Source of the DNA: Xanthobacteraceae bacterium
GTDB lineage: Bacteria > Pseudomonadota > Alphaproteobacteria > Rhizobiales > Xanthobacteraceae
Assembly: GCA_031291475.1 (NCBI GenBank)
Contig: JARLIY010000132.1
Coordinates: forward strand, 357,478 to 421,477
Length of the DNA: 64,000 bases
Direction: 5' to 3'
The notes under the pieces are model-generated. The model was not told the DNA's origin. It did not search any database and saw nothing but the letters and a program-made list of their open reading frames with translations. Both the position numbers and the translations under genes were made by a program. Of the stretch, positions 56,003 to 64,000 are shown one piece after another. Within the stretch, counting starts at the first letter, position 1; the number at the start of each line of letters is the position of its first letter.

Positions 56003-56577
56003 ATGCGGCTTGGCGCGCGCGCCGGATCTTCGCCGATCCATCCGGCGCGTGGACGGCGATCGAGAGCGAATCCGGCGACGCGGCCTATCTGCTCAGCGGC
56101 TACGTGGCGCCGCTGGCGGTGGTCCCGGCGGTAGCCGGCTTCATCGGCGCTTGCATCATCGGCGTGGTGGTGCCAGGGAGCGGCGCCGTGCGCGCGCCGA
56201 TCTTCGACGGGCTGTTCAGCGCGGTCTTCGGCTACGTGATGAGCTGCGCCACCGTGCTCGTCCTCGGGCTCCTGATCGACCTGCTGGCGCCGCTGTTCGG
56301 CGGGCGGCGGAATTTTGACAACGCGTTCAAGATCGCGGTTTATTCCTACACGCCGGTCTGGCTCGCCGGGATTTTCCTGCTGGCGCCGGGATTGCGCTTC
56401 CTCGGGCTCCTCGGTTTCTACGGCGCCTATCTTTTATGGACCGGCATGCCGCGGCTGATGAAGACGCCGGAGCAAAAATCGCAGACCTTCAGCCTGTTGA
56501 TCGTCGCCTGCGCCTGCGCACTCACCTTCATCGCCGCCGCCGCGCAACAGGCGCTGTTCGGTCTGGCCCGGTTCTAA
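55999..56577 (+). CDS. Yip1-domain membrane protein
   Basis: Multi-TM; FKIAVYSYTPVWLAGIFLLAPGLRFLGLLGFYGAYLLWTGMPRLMKTPEQKS; start overlaps the GMC stop. Confidence 0.8.
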   Translation: MNAAWRARRIFADPSGAWTAIESESGDAAYLLSGYVAPLAVVPAVAGFIGACIIGVVVPGSGAVRAPIFDGLFSAVFGYVMSCATVLVLGLLIDLLAPLFGGRRNFDNAFKIAVYSYTPVWLAGIFLLAPGLRFLGLLGFYGAYLLWTGMPRLMKTPEQKSQTFSLLIVACACALTFIAAAAQQALFGLARF

Positions 56578-56584
56578 CTCGGCC

Positions 56585-57508
56585 TTACGGCGCCATCAGC
56601 ACCTGGCGGCAGGCCGCCGGCAATTGCGCCAGCGTCGGTCCGGGCCGCGGCTTCGCCGGCTCTTCCGGCGGCTTCGGGTGCAGCACTGCGTCCGAGAACC
56701 AGTAATCAAGCTCGTGCCCGCAGCCGTCGCCCGGCTCCGGCGGCGGTTGCGGCTTGCACTGCGGGCTGTCGGCCGGACAATAGATGCGCACGTGGAAATG
56801 ATAATCGTGCCCCCACCACGGCCGCACCTTGGCGAGCCAGGCGCGATCCGCGCCGGCCTCGCGGCAGAGCGCCTTCTTGATCGCCGCATTGACGAAGATG
56901 CGCTCGACGTCGGGATCCTCGGAAGCGGTGCGGATGAGTTCAGTATGCTGATGCGTCCACACGCTGGTATCGACGTCGAGCCGATCGTCGCGGACCATCT
57001 CCGTGGCGGACATGAATTCGCGCTCTTGTGGCGACAGCCTGTGGTCGGGCATCGGCGTCAGCCAGATGTCGGCGTCGAGCCCGACCTGATGGCTGGCGTG
57101 GCCGGTGAGCATGGGACCACCGCGCGGCTGCGACATGTCGCCAACCAGCAAGCCGGGCCAGCCGACTTTTTTGGCTTTTTCGGCGAGGCGCTCGAGGAAG
57201 GCCACCAGCTTGGGGTGTCCCCAGTTGCGATTGCGCGACAGGCGCATGACCTGCCAGGTCGGGCCGTTGATCGGCAGCGCCTTGGCGCCGGCGAGGCAGC
57301 CGGCGGAGTAGAAGCCGATCGCGCGCGCCGCGAGCGGCACCGGCTCCGTCTTGCGCCCGAACAATTCCTTGGCCGGTGTCGATGGTGCGTCGGGATGGGC
57401 GAGCGGCGGCAGCGACTCCTTGTCGAGCGTGCCCGGGTCCTGCGCCAGCGCCGGACCGACGCCGCAGAGGAGAAACGCGGCGGGCAAAGCGAGCGAAAGG
57501 CGCATCAT
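56585..57508 (-). CDS. mepA: Penicillin-insensitive murein endopeptidase
   Basis: GDMSQPRGGPMLTGHASHQVGLDADIWLTPMPDH; WWGHDYHFHVRIYCPADSPQC. Confidence 0.95.
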   Translation of the reverse strand: MMRLSLALPAAFLLCGVGPALAQDPGTLDKESLPPLAHPDAPSTPAKELFGRKTEPVPLAARAIGFYSAGCLAGAKALPINGPTWQVMRLSRNRNWGHPKLVAFLERLAEKAKKVGWPGLLVGDMSQPRGGPMLTGHASHQVGLDADIWLTPMPDHRLSPQEREFMSATEMVRDDRLDVDTSVWTHQHTELIRTASEDPDVERIFVNAAIKKALCREAGADRAWLAKVRPWWGHDYHFHVRIYCPADSPQCKPQPPPEPGDGCGHELDYWFSDAVLHPKPPEEPAKPRPGPTLAQLPAACRQVLMAP

Positions 57509-58122
57509 CGTTTCTCCGCCGCGCGGCGTGCCGCGGGAACCTTCTGCCGGAACGCAACCGCGCGGGCACGCCGACGGTACGCTGCCGCGAGTCGCACGGC
57601 CTGTCCAGCGGCGAACAGGTCGCAGGCTTCATCGTCAAGCGCGAGCAGCCTTTGTTCGGTCGCGGTGTGCGGCTCGACTGTGCCGTCGTAGAGGATATGG
57701 CCGACGGCAAGCCCGCGCGCGGCGAGGTGGCGCGCTACCAGGAGGCAGCGGTGGCAGTCGAGCGGCTCGCGTTCGGCGCACATCAGGCAGAGGCGCGAGC
57801 GCGCCGCCGCCTCGGTCAGCCGATCGATCGCCGCACCAAATTCGGGCTGCGCCGCCATCGCCTCGTAATCGGCGACGCCGTCGCGATAGAGGTCTTCACT
57901 TCGCGGCCGGCCGCCGAGGGTATCGCCCAACGCCGCATAGGAGATGCCGGCCTGCGCCAGGCGAGCTGTCAGCGCGTGTTGCGAAAACCACGGCGACCAG
58001 CGCGAGAACGGTACCGAGCGCACATCGGCGACGGCGTTCACGCCGGCATCTTGCAGCATGGCGAGGAAACGCTCGGCGGCAATGTTGGAATAGCCAATGC
58101 TGAAAAGATCGAAGGCCGTCAT
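57505..58122 (-). CDS. DUF488 domain-containing protein
   Basis: LFSIGYSNIAAERFLAMLQDAGVNAVADVRSVPFSRWSPWFSQHAL; LMCAEREPLDCHRCLLVARHLAARG. Confidence 0.92.
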   Translation of the reverse strand: MTAFDLFSIGYSNIAAERFLAMLQDAGVNAVADVRSVPFSRWSPWFSQHALTARLAQAGISYAALGDTLGGRPRSEDLYRDGVADYEAMAAQPEFGAAIDRLTEAAARSRLCLMCAEREPLDCHRCLLVARHLAARGLAVGHILYDGTVEPHTATEQRLLALDDEACDLFAAGQAVRLAAAYRRRARAVAFRQKVPAARRAAEKR

Positions 58123-58261
58123 ATCGATGATGTGCCGCTCGCGCTCGGCGATTTCATGGCCGCAGCTTCGACGTCGCCTTTAACCGTCACGGCGCTGACA
58201 GCTTTACTGCTTGCAACTGTCATTTAATACTGTTGCAGTTGAGCGAGGGCTGGGGCTGGCC

Positions 58262-58690
58262 ATGCGCCGTTTCCTGTTCGCGGCTTTGCTGGCCGCGCCG
58301 TCATTGATGCTGCTGCCGGCCACCCGGGCGGACGCCGGTGTGCGGGTCGAGGTCGACCGCGCCAGCCAGACCATGTCGGTCATCGTCGCCGGCGAGCACG
58401 TTTATACTTGGCGGGTGTCCACTGGCCGGGCCGGCTGGGTGACGCCGCCGGGCGTTTTCCATCCGCAATTTATGGCGGCCCGTTGGTTCTCGCGAATCTT
58501 CAACAACGCGCCGATGCCGCATTCGATCTTCTATAGCGGCCCGTTTGCCATCCACGGCACCACCGACATTGCCCGGCTCGGCCGTCCGGCCTCGCACGGC
58601 TGCGTGCGGCTTAGTCCCGCCGACGCGGCCACCCTGTTCGCGCTGGTGCAGAAGGAAGGCATGCAGAACACCACCATCGTGGTGCAGTAG
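58262..58690 (+). CDS. L,D-transpeptidase (YkuD)
   Basis: Signal peptide; FAIHGTTDIARLGRPASHGCVRLSPADAATLF (SHGCVRL catalytic motif). Confidence 0.93.
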   Translation: MRRFLFAALLAAPSLMLLPATRADAGVRVEVDRASQTMSVIVAGEHVYTWRVSTGRAGWVTPPGVFHPQFMAARWFSRIFNNAPMPHSIFYSGPFAIHGTTDIARLGRPASHGCVRLSPADAATLFALVQKEGMQNTTIVVQ

Positions 58691-58699
58691 GGTTCGGTC

Positions 58700-60505
<1,806 letters not shown>

Positions 60506-60571
60506 GCGGCGCAGATAACACCCGCACCCCGAAGCGGCAAGCACCGTACTTTAGCAATGCCGATAAGGCTG

Positions 60572-60702
60572 ATCCCCCTCACCCGGCTCGCCTTGCAGCG
60601 CTCGTCGACCTCTCCTCGCTCGGGAGAGTAAATAAGGTCTGCGCGTTGATGTCACCTCTCCCCACGGGGAGAGGTCGCGCGTAGCGCGGGTGAGGGGGTT
60701 CA
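60572..60702. repeat. Intergenic palindromic repeat (second copy of the CCTCTCCCC/GGGGAGAGG family)
   Basis: CCCCCTCACCCG...CACCTCTCCCCACGGGGAGAGGTCGCGCGTAGCGCGGGTGAGGGGGTTC; related to 1635-1750. Confidence 0.8.
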
Positions 60703-60721
60703 GGCGGAGCCGAAGGTCTGC

Positions 60722-61885
60722 TTACCGCTGCCGCCAGACGAAGGCGGCGCTGACCACGAAATTCCACACCGTGCCGATCAGCGCCCCGCCGAGGCCGGCG
60801 ATCCACCACACGCTGTCGTAATCGTAGATCCAGGTGGCGATGCCGACATTGGAGATCGCGCCGATGGCGCAGATCACCTGGAAGCGGATTAGCCCGGTAA
60901 CGAAGTGCCACCCCGTGAGCCGCTGGTCGCGATAGGTGAACAGGTTGTTGAGCACGAAATTCCAGGCGATGGCGCCGACCGTGGCGAGCGCCTGCGCCGG
61001 GCCGAACGACAAGGAGGCCGCCAGCAGCACGCTCAGCACGCTCAAATGAACGGCGATGCCGGTCAGGCCGACCAGGCAGAACAACAGAAAGCGCGCGGAG
61101 ACGGCGTCGTTGGTGAGCTTGGCCGTCACCAATGCGGTGAAATCGAGCGCGATCTTGCTGTCGAGCTTGCTCTCGCCGTGCTGGCGCTCGTGAAAGGCCG
61201 ACGGCAGCTCGACGGTGCGCAGGCAGCCGCGCGCCGTCGCCAGGATGTCGAGCAAAATCTTGAAGCCCTGCGAGGAAATTGCCGGCGCCAGCGCTTCGAA
61301 GGCGTCGCGCCGGATCATGAAATGGCCGCTCATCGGATCGGTGAGCTCGATGCCGAGCAAATGCCGCACCACGGCGTTCGACCAGCGGCTCACGCGCGAG
61401 CGCTGCTTCGACAGACCCGTCGCGGAGCCGCCGTCGAGGTAACGGCTGGCGACGACGAGATCGGTGCGGCCGCTGCGCAGATTGTCGAGCATGGGAACGA
61501 GCACGGCCTCGTCGTGCTGCAAGTCGGCGTCCATCACCGCGACATAGCGGGCCTGACTTGACAGCATGCCTTCCAGGCAAGCCCCGGCGAGGCCGCGGCG
61601 ACCGATGCGGCGAATGCAGCGGACGCGGCCGTCGGTTTCGCCGATGGCACGGGCGGCGGCGGCGGTGCCGTCGGGAGAATTGTCGTCGACGAACACAATC
61701 TCCCAATCGCAGGAGCCCAGCAGGCGCGAGAGCCGCTCCACGAGGATCGGAACGTTGGCGTGTTCGTTGAAGGTCGGCACGATGATGCTGAGTTCCGGGG
61801 CCGAGCGGAGCGCGATTTTACCCGCGCGCGGAAGCGGCGCCGGCGTAGCTGCCGGTGAAATATCGTCGATCGCCGACCGAGACAA
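60722..61885 (-). CDS. Glycosyltransferase family 2 fused to GtrA-like membrane domain (polyprenol phosphate sugar synthase-like)
   Basis: LSIIVPTFNEHANVPILVERLSRLLGSCDWEIVFVDDNSPDGT; C-terminal ATVGAIAWNFVLNNLFTYRDQRL (GtrA). Confidence 0.9.
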   Translation of the reverse strand: MSRSAIDDISPAATPAPLPRAGKIALRSAPELSIIVPTFNEHANVPILVERLSRLLGSCDWEIVFVDDNSPDGTAAAARAIGETDGRVRCIRRIGRRGLAGACLEGMLSSQARYVAVMDADLQHDEAVLVPMLDNLRSGRTDLVVASRYLDGGSATGLSKQRSRVSRWSNAVVRHLLGIELTDPMSGHFMIRRDAFEALAPAISSQGFKILLDILATARGCLRTVELPSAFHERQHGESKLDSKIALDFTALVTAKLTNDAVSARFLLFCLVGLTGIAVHLSVLSVLLAASLSFGPAQALATVGAIAWNFVLNNLFTYRDQRLTGWHFVTGLIRFQVICAIGAISNVGIATWIYDYDSVWWIAGLGGALIGTVWNFVVSAAFVWRQR

Positions 61886-62030
61886 AGCGATACCCCCTCC
61901 GTTTGCGGCCCCCTTATTGCCCTATCCGTATGCGCAGGCTAGAGCTTTCTCAAGTCTTGGAAAATCCTCAGCAATCCCTTGCAAGCATCCCTTGCAAGCG
62001 GCCAAGCGGCGGTAAAATCCTGAGAAAACG

Positions 62031-63581
62031 ATGTCCATAGCCGGGCACGATCCGACCGACCGGGCGCGCTCGCGGATCGCCGCCTTTGCCGACCGGCTCA
62101 ACCGGGCGGCGGAACGGTTCATCACCGACACCTCCGAGGGCGCCGTCGTGCTCACGGTGCTCGCGGCCTTTGTCGTGTTGTGGATGATCTTTTGGACAGT
62201 CTCGACCGCGCCGCTCGACATTCATATCGACAATGACGAAGCGCTCGGCTGGGCGGAGCATTTTGCGTTCGGTTACAAGCACCCGCCGATGACCGGCTGG
62301 CTGTTTATTTTGTGGTTTTCGGTGTTTCCGCGGGAACAGTGGGCGGTCGATCTGCTCAACGTGATGAACAGCGCCGTCGCGCTTGGCGTCACCTGGCGGC
62401 TGCTGCGCGATCACCTCGACAGGTATCGGGCGTTGTTGGGCCTCTTCGCGCTGATGCTGATTCCGCTCTACGACGCCAAAGCGGAAGTCCTCAACGCCAA
62501 CACCGTGATGATTCCGTTCTGGGCGGCGACGCTTTTGTTTTATCTACGGGCCCGGCGCGGGCTCGGCGTTCTCGACGCCTTCCTGGCGGGTGCATTCGCG
62601 AGCTTCACATTGCTGGGCAAATATTGGGCGGTTTTTCTCCTCGCCGGAATGGCGGCGGCTTCGCTGGTGGGTCCGGGGACCAAGCGCTTTTGGCGTTCGC
62701 CGGCGCCTTACGCGATGGCGGCCGGCGCCTTCATCGCCATCGCACCCCATGTCTGGTGGACCCTGAGCAATGCCGCGAGCCTGCAATTCGCGCAAAGCGT
62801 CATCAACTACACGCCGTTTGCCGAGACGCTGAAAAATTCCGCCTTCTATGTGGGCGGCATGATAGCCTATGTTGTCGTTCCGCTGATTTTTCTCGCCGCG
62901 CTGCGTCCAAGCCGGGCGGCATTGGCCGATATTGTTTGGCCGGCCGATGACGACCGGCAGCAGGCTTTGGTGCTTCTGCTCGTGCCGCTGATCCTGCCGG
63001 TCCTGGTCAATCTCGTCATTCCGTACCGGTTGACCCCGGACTGGACCTTTCCGAATTGGGCGCTTTTGCCCGTCGTGCTTTACGCTTCGCCCCGCCTCGC
63101 CATTGATGCCCGCGCGGCGGCACGGGCGGGCCTCGTTGCCCTGGCGATGACGCTGGCCGTCGTCTTCGCCTCGCCGGTGATCGCCGGCGTCAGGGTCGCT
63201 TACGGCCCCGACCAATATCGGCCGCACTTCCGGCAAGCCGCCGAGCTGGCCAACCGGCTCTCGGGCAAACCGGTGCAATTGTACTGGGGGAACGAAAGCA
63301 TCACCGCAGGGACGCCGGTTTACCTGCCGGGAGCGCGACGTCTGCCCGTCGGTCCATTGTCGGACGAAGGGCGGGCTGCCACCCGCCTGCGTGGGCTCGT
63401 GGTGTTTTGCCTGCTGACCGATACCGGCTGCCGGAAAGTCGCCGACGCGCTTGAGCAAAACGGCGCGCGCACGGCCACGGTGGCGCTGACGCGCAGCTTC
63501 CTCGGATTTACCGGTCCGCCCCTGGACGTTCAGATCACCGTGGTGCCGCAGGCCGAGACGCCCGCGCGCACCACGCCATGA
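62031..63581 (+). CDS. GT39/ArnT-like membrane glycosyltransferase
   Basis: 516 aa; DNDEALGWAEHFAFGYKHPPMTGWLFILWF, RDHLDRYRALLGLFALMLIPLYDAKAEVLNANTVMIPFWAATLLFYLRARR. Confidence 0.85.
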   Translation: MSIAGHDPTDRARSRIAAFADRLNRAAERFITDTSEGAVVLTVLAAFVVLWMIFWTVSTAPLDIHIDNDEALGWAEHFAFGYKHPPMTGWLFILWFSVFPREQWAVDLLNVMNSAVALGVTWRLLRDHLDRYRALLGLFALMLIPLYDAKAEVLNANTVMIPFWAATLLFYLRARRGLGVLDAFLAGAFASFTLLGKYWAVFLLAGMAAASLVGPGTKRFWRSPAPYAMAAGAFIAIAPHVWWTLSNAASLQFAQSVINYTPFAETLKNSAFYVGGMIAYVVVPLIFLAALRPSRAALADIVWPADDDRQQALVLLLVPLILPVLVNLVIPYRLTPDWTFPNWALLPVVLYASPRLAIDARAAARAGLVALAMTLAVVFASPVIAGVRVAYGPDQYRPHFRQAAELANRLSGKPVQLYWGNESITAGTPVYLPGARRLPVGPLSDEGRAATRLRGLVVFCLLTDTGCRKVADALEQNGARTATVALTRSFLGFTGPPLDVQITVVPQAETPARTTP

Positions 63582-63585
63582 TCGC

Positions 63586-64000
<415 letters not shown>

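Noticed and set aside
58190-58260. Inverted-repeat-like GCAACTGTCATTTAATACTGTTGCAGTTG upstream of the L,D-transpeptidase
   Set aside because: Imperfect dyad that matches no motif I know; too weak to call as a regulatory site.

Overview
The window is high-GC and looks alphaproteobacterial (Hyphomicrobiales/Rhizobiales-like), with dense coding and no rRNA, tRNA, CRISPR array, transposase or phage gene that I could recognise. From left to right: (1) a urea ABC transporter, urtA-B-C-D (minus strand, urtD cut by the left edge), with a textbook sigma-54 promoter upstream of urtA; (2) a thioesterase plus hcrC-hcrA-hcrB-like 4-hydroxybenzoyl-CoA reductase and a convergent benzoate/4-hydroxybenzoate-CoA ligase; (3) a DUF2189 protein and a PiT phosphate transporter with a PHO-box-like site and an intrinsic terminator; (4) a ~26 kb surface-polysaccharide locus (about 14.4-40.2 kb). 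It contains a FkbH-like HAD protein with an N-terminal Cys cluster, two paralogous polysaccharide deacetylases, a GH10 xylanase-like enzyme, an SxtJ / DUF5989 / carbamoyltransferase module, four SGNH hydrolases, a flippase, several glycosyltransferases, an O-antigen-ligase/polymerase-like protein and a Wzz/GumC-type protein whose kinase-like domain lacks a Walker A motif. Inside or beside it are a tandem Inh-type protease-inhibitor-like protein, a thioesterase, an FAD oxidoreductase and a truncated radC; (5) an Fe-ADH, map, sfsA, and a sugar-acid-type catabolic cluster (denD-like, SDR, PEP mutase/ICL-like, IlvD/Edd); (6) an aminotransferase, EamA transporter, DUF6580/DUF4430 pair, modABC, GMC oxidoreductase, Yip1-like, mepA, DUF488, L,D-transpeptidase, lepA, GT2-GtrA, GT39 and ahcY (cut by the right edge). 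The best candidates for new biology are the carbamoyltransferase/SxtJ/DUF5989 module in a decorated-polysaccharide locus with its own GH10 enzyme, the Cys-rich FkbH-like protein, the kinase-dead-looking Wzz protein, and CtrA-type TTAA-N7-TTAA sites in promoter regions of this locus. All functional calls come from reading protein motifs by eye; no database search was run.
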